The notes under the pieces: generated by a model
Told to the model about the DNA's origin: nothing
Database searches by the model: none
What the model saw: only the letters and a program-made list of their open reading frames with translations
Part shown: positions 48,101-55,642 of the stretch, in pieces
How positions within the stretch are numbered: the first letter of the stretch is position 1
How the letters are laid out: every line of letters starts with the position of its first letter
Program-made: the position numbers and the translations under genes
Origin: Nocardia sputorum
GTDB lineage: Bacteria > Actinomycetota > Actinomycetes > Mycobacteriales > Mycobacteriaceae
Assembly: GCF_027924405.1 (NCBI RefSeq)
Contig: NZ_AP026978.1
Location: 7,316,001-7,380,000 of the forward strand
Length of the DNA stretch: 64,000 bases
Reading direction: 5' to 3'

Positions 48101-48238
48101 CGGCGCACCGAACTGGCGGAGTTGCTGGAGGGTGTGCACGCGCGCCTGCGCAAGATGTCCGAATCCTTCGAGAACACCACGCTGTCGGTGCCGGTCGGCA
48201 TCCAACCGCTGTGGGGTAGCGCGCAGGTCGTCGGATGA
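45164..48238 (+). CDS. Fused circularly permuted ATP-grasp and alpha-E domain protein
   Basis: 1024 residues from GTG 45164. Residues about 30-520 form a circularly permuted type 2 ATP-grasp (DUF404/DUF407): VFDEVLTDVYGPRR, HQLFLHACDLSRWADGRF, GYALADRRVVATAIPESFEHAN-like and VLSPGVHSETAFDQAYLAST, with NTLGSGLLENPALAGFLPAL. From about 530 (LNDLFWMGRYGERAEDTARLL) an alpha-E (DUF403) domain begins, is interrupted at about 593-755 by a low-complexity Pro/Ser/Glu/Gly insert, and resumes (ELPGSLAFAIDRYGNAARAV) to the end. M. tuberculosis Rv2567 (about 880 residues) has the same fusion. The ATG of the transglutaminase overlaps its stop. Such modules are predicted to make small peptide-like products; this is inference from family work. 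Confidence 0.87.
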   Translation: MTLREERRETVTGVVVREQFTRYRAEGAETAAYDECGAPVAGYYDELADVDGTVRRTWSELSADFGRLGGDGLRRLDSRVRRLIDDDGIAYHEVGASADATAPWRLDPIPLLVAADDWTRLEAGLEQRSRVFDEVLTDVYGPRRTIVSGLLAPEVVFGNRGYVRAAHGITVPGRHQLFLHACDLSRWADGRFRVLADWTQAPSGAGYALADRRVVATAIPESFEHANPRPLTPFARAMRLMLIESAPTDDDEPVVVVLSPGVHSETAFDQAYLASTLGFPLVESADLVVRDGALWMRSLGTLKRVDVVLRRVDAELSDPLDLRPDSRLGVAGLVEVLRRGAVTVVNTLGSGLLENPALAGFLPALARALLGEDLLLENAPSYWGGRERERKHLIAHLDKLILRSAIDGTTLVGPELSREQRAETKARIEAHGWQWVGREPAQFSVAPAISDHENLGAAPVGMRLFSLAHRGGYTVLSGGLGQLRQRTADRAARTVAAKDVWVRAAPTTAAAISTEPSRERRTAPIVEPISSPRVLNDLFWMGRYGERAEDTARLLIATHERYQEFRYRPWLEGAEALPILLAALGRTTATAAPTEGLSGVEARALAPQQSAADRGLLAPPDGVEVDGGVTQSSDERAHSPAGTIAESDDGPSAARPGPGESVPETPAPDLRRQSGRGTATHVPSAESSGPRFPKFSWRGHDSRQSEHSTAGSRNEAVAHAGAEQPITAGVEAVAEPPDGADTAAAPITTSEAYRVPGGSRSGHDYLVALTIDRELPGSLAFAIDRYGNAARAVRDQLSVDTWMILGAVDRALASYPEAADDQEAELSEVHARSLAGLLALSGIDGESLIRDTGWHVRDIGKRIERGLALTALLSAALTQRYPEQTEREVTGWVLRATESSVSYRRRHQESVRIADVAELLLFDTANPRSLAYQLDRLHAAFHALPGASGSSRPQRLLADARRMLRRLDPDDLAVTDADDRRTELAELLEGVHARLRKMSESFENTTLSVPVGIQPLWGSAQVVG

Positions 48239-49137
48239 CCGGCCCCGCGGTGCGGCGCTATCGGGTAGCGCACCGCACCACGTACTCGTACTCGAGCGAG
48301 GTCACCAATTCCTACGGGCGCGCCTATTTGACGCCGCGCGACTTACCCGGCCAGCGACTGCTCGCCCACGACATCCGGATCGACCCAGCGCCGTCGGATC
48401 GATCGGTCGGCGCGGACGTGTACGGCAACATCACCTCCTATTTCCACGTCACCACCGAGCACCGCGCGCTGACCGTCGTCGGCGAATCGCTGGTCGAGGT
48501 CGACGCTCCGAATCGCGGCCGCTGCGCAGCGGCCGCCGAGCCGTGGGAGAAAGCGCGCCCGACCAGCGCGAACGGACCGTTGGCCGGGGAGTTCGCCCTC
48601 GACCTGCATCCACCGGAGATCACGCCGGCGATCGTCGCCTACACGGCCGAATCCCTCCTGCCGGGCCGACCGCTGCTGGATGCGGTGGGTGAGCTGAACA
48701 CGCGCGTCCACAACGATTTCGCCTACCGGTCCGGAGCCACGACGGTGTCCACCCGGGTGGCCGACGTGTTCGCGGCACGCGCGGGTGTCTGTCAGGATTT
48801 CGCCCGCCTGGCCGTCGCCTGCCTGCGGTCGCACGGCCTCGCGGCCAGGTACGTGTCCGGTTACCTGGCCACCGATCCGCCGCCGGGCAAGGAGCGGATG
48901 GTCGGCGCCGACGCCACCCATGCCTGGGCGGCCGTGTGGGTGCCCGGCGCGGACGGACACGACCGCACCGGCCGGTGGATCGACCTCGACCCCACCAACG
49001 ACCAGCTCGGCGACGAGCGATACATCACCGCCGCCTGGGGCCGGGACTACGCCGACGTCCCCCCGCTGCGCGGCATCATCTACACCGACGCCAAGGACAG
49101 CACGATCACCGTCTCGGTCGACGTCACCGAGGTATAA
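48235..49137 (+). CDS. Transglutaminase-like protein
   Basis: 300 residues, overlapping the ATP-grasp/alpha-E gene by 4 bp (ATGA). N-terminal transglutaminase N domain, then the catalytic Cys186 (AGVCQDFA), His229 (DATHAWAA) and Asp252 (DLDPTND). Corresponds to Rv2569c/Rv2409c. In its conserved neighbourhood it is thought to hydrolyse or transfer amides of the product of the ATP-grasp partner. The 14-bp tail overlap with the HAD gene is convergent. Confidence 0.9.
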   Translation: MTGPAVRRYRVAHRTTYSYSSEVTNSYGRAYLTPRDLPGQRLLAHDIRIDPAPSDRSVGADVYGNITSYFHVTTEHRALTVVGESLVEVDAPNRGRCAAAAEPWEKARPTSANGPLAGEFALDLHPPEITPAIVAYTAESLLPGRPLLDAVGELNTRVHNDFAYRSGATTVSTRVADVFAARAGVCQDFARLAVACLRSHGLAARYVSGYLATDPPPGKERMVGADATHAWAAVWVPGADGHDRTGRWIDLDPTNDQLGDERYITAAWGRDYADVPPLRGIIYTDAKDSTITVSVDVTEV

Positions 49138-49876
49138 CCGATTCGACGAAGCCCGATACCGCAGCGCTCCGCTTTCGGGCCGGCGGTCGCGAACCCGCGC
49201 CGACGGCGTTCGTGACGAGGTGCAGTTGGCAGTGCCGGGGATCGGTCAGCGAAGGAACGAGCAGGGTCGGCATTCCGACCGCTACGGCCGCCCCGTCGCG
49301 TGCGGGCCGGTCTCCGACCATGAGGGTTTGCTCGGCGCGGGTGCCGAGTTCCGCGAGCGCCAGCCGGAATATGGCGGGGTCGGGTTTCTGGATGCCGTGC
49401 TCGTTGGACAGGACGAAGGCGTCGATCAGAGGCAACAGCCGCGCTTCGGCGAAACAGGGGCGGATGTCGAAGTGAATGTTGCTGAGAACGCCGATCTGGT
49501 AACCGCTTTCGCGGAGGGCGGTGAGAGTGGCCGCCGCATCGGCGGCGAAATGGTTGTAGGCCGGATCGGAATCCACTGCGAAAAGTTCGTCGGCGAGGTC
49601 GGTGTCGAGTCCGGCATCCGCGAACACCGCGTAGAACGTTTCCCTGTGCCGGGCGGCGCTGGTGTTGCCCTGTGGTGATTGCAGCCGGTTCGGTTCGCCG
49701 GCGGCTGCCCGGATCTTCCACAGGAGCGCGCGGGCGGAATCGTCGTCATGTCTGCGGCCTGTCCGCCGCAGCGCTTCCCGAGCCCACTGCTGCGGGGAGA
49801 GTTCCGAGACGAGTGTGCCGCGCCAATCGAAGACGACCGCTCGGATGTCATGGGGGTGCGAACCGTTGGATGGCAT
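49124..49876 (-). CDS. HAD-superfamily hydrolase
   Basis: 250 residues from ATG 49876. The first motif reads VFDWRGTLV: the nucleophile Asp is present but the usual second Asp two positions later is Arg, as in haloacid-dehalogenase-type or other HAD subsets. Motif II is VLSNIHFD, then KPDPAIF and GDRPARD supply the motif III Lys and motif IV Asp. It probably dephosphorylates or dehalogenates a small molecule. No close partner gene. Confidence 0.82.
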   Translation of the reverse strand: MPSNGSHPHDIRAVVFDWRGTLVSELSPQQWAREALRRTGRRHDDDSARALLWKIRAAAGEPNRLQSPQGNTSAARHRETFYAVFADAGLDTDLADELFAVDSDPAYNHFAADAAATLTALRESGYQIGVLSNIHFDIRPCFAEARLLPLIDAFVLSNEHGIQKPDPAIFRLALAELGTRAEQTLMVGDRPARDGAAVAVGMPTLLVPSLTDPRHCQLHLVTNAVGAGSRPPARKRSAAVSGFVESVIPR

Positions 49877-50047
49877 GCAGGTGGAGGCTCTCCGGGAGTG
49901 CGGGGGCTGGAAGCAGATCAAAGACCTGCCGGAGCAGTCGTTTTCGCGCGTGCGGACGAAGGAGGGCGCCGCGACGTAGATCGTCGCCGTCGCGCGCGCC
50001 CACCGCGTGCGCACAGCCGGGCTCGGAGGAGATGCGCTCGGCCGGGA

Positions 50048-50758
50048 TCAGGCGCGCAGCCGCTCCCGTCGGAGTTGGTCGACCTCGGGAAGGTCGAGAG
50101 GGGCCAGCTCGGTGACGCCGAGGGCGCGCATCAGCAGCAAGTCGGCGAGTTCGGGGTTGCGGGCCAGCGCCGGGCCGTGCATGTAGGTGCCGATCACCGA
50201 ACCCTGGACGACGCCTTCCAATCCGTCGCCGACGCCGTTGCCGACGCCACGGGTGACGCGGGCAAGGCCGTGTGCCTCGCCACCGAGTTTCGTTCCGCCC
50301 CGGTGATTTTCGAAGCCGGTGAGCGCCGCGGTGAGCCCGTCGAGCAGGGGTGTGGTGGTCACCTCGCCGATGGCGCGTTTCTGCTGCGGCGACGTGGTGA
50401 CGTCGAGCAGGCCGACGCCGTCGACCCGCTCGCCCGCCGAGGTCTCGTACCACTGGCCGAGCACCTGGATGGCCGCGCAGATCGCCAGCACCGGGGCGCC
50501 TCTGCCCGCGGCGCGTTGCAAGCCGGGGTAGCGCTGCAGGTGCCGGGTGGCCAGACGCTGGGCGGAGTCCTCGGCGCCGCCGAGGGTGTAGACGTCCAGG
50601 GAGTCCGGCACCGGCTCGGACAGGGTGATCTCGACGATCTCGGCGTCGTAACCGCGCATGCGCAGCCGCTGGCGCAGCACGAGGGCGTTGCCGCCGTCGC
50701 CGTAGGTGCCCATCACGTCCGGCAGCACCAGGCCGATGCGGAAGGTCGACTCGCTCAT
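50048..50758 (-). CDS. gatD: Lipid II isoglutaminyl synthase, glutaminase subunit GatD
   Basis: 236 residues. CobB/CobQ-like glutamine amidotransferase: nucleophile Cys94 (VLAICAAIQVLG), catalytic His195 (GTYMHGP), and GGAEDSA near the N-terminus. With MurT it amidates the second-position D-glutamate of lipid II; it supplies ammonia from glutamine. It overlaps murT by 4 bp (ATGA) and matches Rv3713 in order. Confidence 0.95.
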   Translation of the reverse strand: MSESTFRIGLVLPDVMGTYGDGGNALVLRQRLRMRGYDAEIVEITLSEPVPDSLDVYTLGGAEDSAQRLATRHLQRYPGLQRAAGRGAPVLAICAAIQVLGQWYETSAGERVDGVGLLDVTTSPQQKRAIGEVTTTPLLDGLTAALTGFENHRGGTKLGGEAHGLARVTRGVGNGVGDGLEGVVQGSVIGTYMHGPALARNPELADLLLMRALGVTELAPLDLPEVDQLRRERLRA

Positions 50759-51993
50759 GATGCCCGTTCCTCCAGGTCACGGTTGAGATCACGGAACGCG
50801 GTGTAGTTCGCCAGCACTTCCACGTGGCCCGCGGGGCACGACGCGATGGCGCGCACCGGATCGGGCACCAATGTGTGTTCCACGCCCGCGTAGGTCAGCC
50901 GCACGGCCAGGTCGGTGGCGCGCTCACCCGCGGCCACCACCTGCACGCCTTCGAAGTGCTCGAACCGCACGTCCCACAGCCAGGACAGGTCCTCGCCGTC
51001 GGGCACTTGGCCGTTCACGGCGATCACCAGCCCCGCGGAGGTCGGCTCGATCATCGACAGCGCCTCCTGCCATCCGGCCGGATTCTTCGCCAGCAGCAGC
51101 CGCGCGTCGTGCTCCCCGACCTGCACGGTGCGGTAGCGACCCGCGATCTCGCGGACCGTCCCCGCGGCCGCGACGGCCTGCTGCGCGTCGGCGCCGAGCG
51201 CGACGGCGGCGGCCACCGCTTGTGCGGCATTGCCGCGATTGGCCCGGCCCGGCAGCGCGAGCCGCAGCGGGAAACGCTTGCCCTCCGGGCCGACCAGATC
51301 GTCGCCGTCGAGCCACCAGTCCGGTTCCGGACGCTGGAAGTCCGCACCGGTGCTGCGCCAGTGCGCGCCCTCCCAGACGATCGGCTCACCGCTGCGCGGG
51401 CAGCTGGTCGCGTCCATCGCCCAGCCGCTGCCCGCGGCCACCCACACCACGTTGGGGTGGTCGTAGGCGATCGAGGTGACCAGTACGTCGTCGCAGTTGG
51501 CGACCACGACGGTGGCCGGGTGCTTCGCCAGGCCCGCGCGCAGCTTGCGCTCGATCATGTTGATCTCGCCGACCCGGTCGAGCTGGTCGCGGCTGAGGTT
51601 CAGCAGCACCACCGCCGAGGGGTTCAGCGAATCGGTGACGTGCGGCAGGTGCAATTCGTCGACCTCGATCGCGGCCAGCGGCGCGCGCCGGTGCGCGTTG
51701 AGCGCGGCGACGATGCCCGCGTCCATGTTCGCGCCGTCGGCCTGGGTCGCGACCGTGCCCAGTGTGCTGAGCGCCGCGGTGGTCATCCGCGTGGTGGTGG
51801 ACTTGCCGTTCGTACCGGTCACCAGCACGGTGCGCCGCTGCCGTCCCAGCTGATCCATGACGGTCGGATCGATCTTCAACGCGATCAGGCCGCCGATCAT
51901 CGAGCCCTTGCCGCGGCCCGCCTTCTGCGAGGCCCAGGACGCCGCGGCCGCCGCCGCCAGCGCGAGCCGTCCGCGCACCGATATGTCTGCCAC
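50755..51993 (-). CDS. murT: Lipid II isoglutaminyl synthase, Mur ligase-like subunit MurT
   Basis: 412 residues from ATG 51993. P-loop GTNGKSTT (60-67), MurT-type ATP-ligase core (EVDELHLPHVTDSLNPSAVV, NLSRDQLDRVGEI), then DUF1727 C-terminal domain (FEHFEGVQVVAAGERATDLAV). The zinc-ribbon region normally has C-x2-C pairs; here it reads SCPRSGEP and HWRSTG, so the second and third Cys are Ser. The partner GatD follows. The complex amidates lipid II in peptidoglycan synthesis. Confidence 0.93.
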   Translation of the reverse strand: MADISVRGRLALAAAAAASWASQKAGRGKGSMIGGLIALKIDPTVMDQLGRQRRTVLVTGTNGKSTTTRMTTAALSTLGTVATQADGANMDAGIVAALNAHRRAPLAAIEVDELHLPHVTDSLNPSAVVLLNLSRDQLDRVGEINMIERKLRAGLAKHPATVVVANCDDVLVTSIAYDHPNVVWVAAGSGWAMDATSCPRSGEPIVWEGAHWRSTGADFQRPEPDWWLDGDDLVGPEGKRFPLRLALPGRANRGNAAQAVAAAVALGADAQQAVAAAGTVREIAGRYRTVQVGEHDARLLLAKNPAGWQEALSMIEPTSAGLVIAVNGQVPDGEDLSWLWDVRFEHFEGVQVVAAGERATDLAVRLTYAGVEHTLVPDPVRAIASCPAGHVEVLANYTAFRDLNRDLEERAS

Positions 51994-52058
51994 GTCGCGA
52001 GTCTATGTTCGCGCCGCGATGGCGGCGCGTCGCGGTCGGGTGGCGTGGGCCACGCGGC

Positions 52059-52700
52059 TCACCCCTGGTAGAGCTTGGCCGCGTAGTTCTCCGGCGCGTA
52101 GTAGCGCTCGAGTTCCTCCACCGTCTCGGTGACGTTCGTCTGCACCTCTTTGACCAGGCGGGCAGCGCTCGGCAAGGTGTCCTCCGGCCACTGGTCGGGC
52201 TCCCAGAGGTGACTGCGCATGAACGCCTTGGCGCAGTGGAAGAAGATCTGGTCGATGTCCACCTCGACGGCGAGGATCGGGCGATGCCCGCGCACCACCA
52301 TGTCGTCGAAGTACGGCGCGTCGCGCACCAGCCGGGCGCGGCCGTTGATCCGCAGTGTCTCGCGGCGGCCCGGGATCACGAACAACAGGCCGACGTGCGG
52401 GTTGGCCAGGATGTTGAGGTAGCCGTCGGCGCGCCGGTTACCGGGGCGCTCCGGGATGGCGAGGGTGGTGTCGTCGAGCACCCGCACGAAACCCGCCGGA
52501 TCACCCTTCGGGGAGGCGTCGCAGTTGCCGTGCGCGTCGCTGGTGCTCATCACCAGGAACGGTGAGGTCGCGATCCACTCCCGGTCCCGGGCGTGCAGCG
52601 CGGGGCGCTCCTTGGTGGCGACGCGGGGCGCCACCTCGCCGAGCAACGCTCGCAGATCCGCCGGGTCGGTGATCTCATCGGAGGCGGTGCTCTCGCGCAT
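52059..52700 (-). CDS. FMN-dependent pyridoxamine-phosphate-oxidase-like flavoprotein (MSMEG_1061 type)
   Basis: 213 residues. The split beta-barrel of PPOX proteins: FLVMSTSDAHGNCDASPKGD (FMN binding), NILANPHVGLLFVIPGRRETLRING and the C-terminal HCAKAFMRSHLW. This pattern is that of the MSMEG_1061-type family of FMN proteins. It could reduce F420- or FMN-linked small molecules; substrate unknown. Gap of 65 bp to murT, same strand. Confidence 0.85.
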   Translation of the reverse strand: MRESTASDEITDPADLRALLGEVAPRVATKERPALHARDREWIATSPFLVMSTSDAHGNCDASPKGDPAGFVRVLDDTTLAIPERPGNRRADGYLNILANPHVGLLFVIPGRRETLRINGRARLVRDAPYFDDMVVRGHRPILAVEVDIDQIFFHCAKAFMRSHLWEPDQWPEDTLPSAARLVKEVQTNVTETVEELERYYAPENYAAKLYQG

Positions 52701-52849
52701 AGTTCGATTCAAGCACCGTTCGCCGGGGATAGCGATCGAATTCTGTTCTGGCGATGGGAGATCGGTCACATGCGTTCAGACAGGGGCGTCGAACAGGTGG
52801 TCCTGTTCGTCGCTCCGTTGCAGACCTCCGATGATGGCAGGAGTTTCGG

Positions 52850-53284
52850 TTACCTCGCGATGAAGTCCACGGCCGTTTCCACATTTCCCGGCTGCATTCC
52901 AGCATCGGTCAGCACTTTGAAATCACATCGACTACGCAGCTTGTACCATCTTCCTCGATCGATCTTGACGCTCGAATGGAGGAGGTAGTCGCGCGGAATG
53001 TTCGGATGATCGTCGGAGTAGCCAGCTATACCGCCTATGGTTGTACGGCAATTCATGTCGCCGTACACAACGCTCTGAGTCGCAGGCAGTAGCTTCAACG
53101 ACCATGCGAACATGTTCGAACTGTAGCTCACCTGGCCCGTGAATTTTGCGATGTTGTTCTGGTATTCGCGATATGCGGAACTCGCTGTGAACTCCAGGTC
53201 GGCTGGATTGGGTTCCGCAGCGGCTGAGTTCGGCATGCATAGAACTGCAATGGCGACGAATGTGGCCGCGAGCAGATATTTCAT
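52850..53284 (-). CDS. Secreted small protein, unknown function
   Basis: 144 residues from ATG 53284, with GGGGGG-type purine run before it. Sec signal (MKYLLAATFVAIAVLCMPNSAAAEP) then a mature part with Tyr/Ser-rich strands and two cysteines (MNCRT and SRCDF). The gene is clearly lower in G+C than its neighbours. No family recognised. Reads in the same direction as the cold-shock-like gene 24 bp upstream. Confidence 0.6.
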   Translation of the reverse strand: MKYLLAATFVAIAVLCMPNSAAAEPNPADLEFTASSAYREYQNNIAKFTGQVSYSSNMFAWSLKLLPATQSVVYGDMNCRTTIGGIAGYSDDHPNIPRDYLLHSSVKIDRGRWYKLRSRCDFKVLTDAGMQPGNVETAVDFIAR

Positions 53285-53308
53285 TATCCCCCCCAGGAAT
53301 GGCGTAAT

Positions 53309-53542
53309 TTACAACCAGTCTATTCTTACCGCGCGTAGAGTATGGGTGTCTTGTTGGGCGAATTCATACTCGACCTCGACGTTGTCGCCTATCGAGATGG
53401 CGTCGAAATCCCGCCCGCGTAACGAGTCCAACCCGAACCAGATGTGATCTCCAGTGGCCGACTCGACGATCCCTGTCGCGCGTTTGCTGTTCCATCGCCA
53501 GATTTTCCCCCGCGTTATCAATTCCCCCTCTTCCCCGCGCAT
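53309..53542 (-). CDS. Cold-shock-domain-like small protein
   Basis: 77 residues from ATG 53542. The order GKIWRWNSKRATGIVESATGDHIWFGLDSL resembles a cold-shock domain OB-fold (strand, turn, IW-F strand), with a run IGDNVEVEYEFAQQD near the end. The RNP-like aromatic residues (Trp, Phe) are at expected places, but the canonical KGFGFI and VFVH motifs are absent. Probably binds nucleic acid. Confidence 0.65.
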   Translation of the reverse strand: MRGEEGELITRGKIWRWNSKRATGIVESATGDHIWFGLDSLRGRDFDAISIGDNVEVEYEFAQQDTHTLRAVRIDWL

Positions 53543-53636
53543 AGGCAGAGACTATCGCCTCGATGATGGCGGCGCAACAAATATCCGAGCCCCGTGTCGA
53601 CAGACCTCTCACCGGTCGGCGTCTACTGATCGCGAT

Positions 53637-55409
53637 TCAGGCCGGGACGTCGAACATATTCGGCTGCCCGGCCGCGTAGCGGTCGGCGTCGACCTGGCGC
53701 AGCGGTTCCAGCTCGGGCGCGCGGTACAGGGTGTACATCCGGCAGCGCTCCGCGTTCGAGCCGGCTACGTCCAGCAGCGCGTTCACCGCGGCGCGCGCGG
53801 ACTCGTTGGCGCCCTCCATGGTGGCCAGATCGACGTTCGTGCGCACGTAATCGCCCGCCAGGAAGAGGTTCTCCAGCGCGCCGTGCGCCTGCGGGCGGTA
53901 GTCCCACGACCCCGCGGTGTTGATCAGCAGCGGGTCGGCGTTGGCGTTGCGCCGCCGGCCCTCCTGCCAGGTGATGCCCGGGTCGAGGAACCAGGAGTGC
54001 AGGTCGGCGTCACCCAGCACCTCGCCGCGATCGTCCAGGTGCGCCCGGATCTGCGCCCACGCTTCGCGTGCGATCTCCTCGTGGGTGCACTCCTTGGCCG
54101 GCTTGCCGAACAGGATGCCCGGGGTGTTCCAGTCGGAGATGTCCACCGACAGGCAGTCCTGCACACCGCCGTCGCCGAACTCGGGCAGCTTGCGCCGCCA
54201 CAACTGGTTCTGGCTGATCGAAGTGAGCGACCACGGCGCGTCGATATAGGCGGTATGGCCGCGTGAGATGTCGGCCTGCCTGCGCAGATAGAACTGAATG
54301 CCGTTCATCCAGTCGGTGACGAGGTGGTCCATCCCCGCCAATTCGGGCTGGACGTCGAGCACCTGCGGCGACCACAGGGCACGCGCCCGTTCGGCGGGCA
54401 GCGCGACGACGAAATAGTCCGCCTCGACGGTGCGCTGCGCGCCGGTCTCGTCCACCACGCGCGCCGCGACGATCCTGCGGTCGCGCACCTCCAGTTCGCG
54501 CACTTCGGCGCCCAGCACGAAGTCCGCCCCGAGTTCGCGGATCCGCCGCAACCACGGCTCGATCCAGACCGCGTTGGTGGGGCCGTTCAGCACGCGGTCC
54601 AGGCCGCCGTCGTTGCCGATCCCCATCGGGTTGCCGAGGAACTGCTCGCCCATCGTGCCGATGGTGCGCACGCTCGCCACGTTCTCCTTCGCGGCGACCA
54701 TGATGCTGGTCAGCGTGCGCGAGAGCAGGGCGCGGAACTCATGCGAGCGCGCGTGACCGCCGACGAACTCGTGCCAGGAGGTGCGCTCCCACTGGCCGAG
54801 GCGGCGGGCGTCGCAGCTGGTGTTGAAGACCAGCAGGCGCTCGGCGAAGTAGATCCCCTCGTTCGGGGGCATCTTCAGCGCGGTGGACAGCGCCGCGCCG
54901 AGCGTCTCGCGGAAACTGGCTGCGGAGAATTCGGCGCGGGAGCGCGGACCGAGCGGAACGCGGAAGTCGTCGCCGCCGCGCCGGGCGAAGCGCGCTTCCG
55001 GCACCGCGACCAGGTTGTCCCATACGCCGTTCGCGTTGCCGGGGAACGGGATTCGGCGCATGGTGTCCGGCACGTGCTGGTAGAAGCCGGGGAAGAAGCG
55101 GAAGCCGTGTTCGCCGGGCAGGTCCGGTCGTCCTCCCGTTCCGGTGCCGGGCACGCCGACGCTGCGCGCTTTGCCGCCCCACGCGCGCTTTTCGTAGACG
55201 GTGACCTGGAATCCGCGTTCCGCGAGCTCGTGCGCGGCGGTGAGACCGGCGACACCGCCGCCCAGTACCGCGACCCGTCTTCCGCCGGGATTCGCCGCGG
55301 CCCGCGTCGGTCGCAACGCACCTGCCGTCAGCGCCCCCGCTGCCACCCCCGCCGCGACCGTGTTACGAAGCAGTGCTCTTCGCGATACGGTCCATCGATT
55401 TTCTGCCAT
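53637..55409 (-). CDS. Tat-exported FAD-dependent oxidoreductase (amine oxidase/phytoene desaturase-like)
   Basis: 590 residues. N-terminus VSRRALLRNTVAAGVAAGAL has a twin-arginine signal with cleavage around residue 37. FAD-binding Rossmann VAVLGGGVAGLTAAHELAER at 45-64, the EKRAWGGKA and GEHGFRFFPGFYQH segments, and the C-terminal GALENLFLAGDYVRTNVDLATMEGAN match squalene/phytoene desaturase-like flavoenzymes (HpnE type). The substrate is likely an isoprenoid or another lipid, but no such genes are adjacent. Confidence 0.82.
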   Translation of the reverse strand: MAENRWTVSRRALLRNTVAAGVAAGALTAGALRPTRAAANPGGRRVAVLGGGVAGLTAAHELAERGFQVTVYEKRAWGGKARSVGVPGTGTGGRPDLPGEHGFRFFPGFYQHVPDTMRRIPFPGNANGVWDNLVAVPEARFARRGGDDFRVPLGPRSRAEFSAASFRETLGAALSTALKMPPNEGIYFAERLLVFNTSCDARRLGQWERTSWHEFVGGHARSHEFRALLSRTLTSIMVAAKENVASVRTIGTMGEQFLGNPMGIGNDGGLDRVLNGPTNAVWIEPWLRRIRELGADFVLGAEVRELEVRDRRIVAARVVDETGAQRTVEADYFVVALPAERARALWSPQVLDVQPELAGMDHLVTDWMNGIQFYLRRQADISRGHTAYIDAPWSLTSISQNQLWRRKLPEFGDGGVQDCLSVDISDWNTPGILFGKPAKECTHEEIAREAWAQIRAHLDDRGEVLGDADLHSWFLDPGITWQEGRRRNANADPLLINTAGSWDYRPQAHGALENLFLAGDYVRTNVDLATMEGANESARAAVNALLDVAGSNAERCRMYTLYRAPELEPLRQVDADRYAAGQPNMFDVPA

Positions 55410-55642
55410 GCGCCGCTCTGCCGCCTAGAACCGGGACCAACTTCCACGCCGGGCACTACTGTAAGGCGGCAATTCGGGGATCTCGCACCCACCCCGCAAA
55501 GCCATCGGGGCGTCGTGCGGAATCCGTGCGGGCGAGCACACGCGCGGGCGAGCGCTTCGGCGTCCGGTCGGTCGGCCCATCTGGTTGCGCAGAGCGGCGT
55601 CCTCGCCGTCGGCGGTGGCCGGATCCGGGCATGACCGCCTGG

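Noticed and set aside
45164..48238. First-ever fusion of ATP-grasp and alpha-E
   Set aside because: The fusion exists in M. tuberculosis Rv2567, so only the long insert inside alpha-E is unusual.
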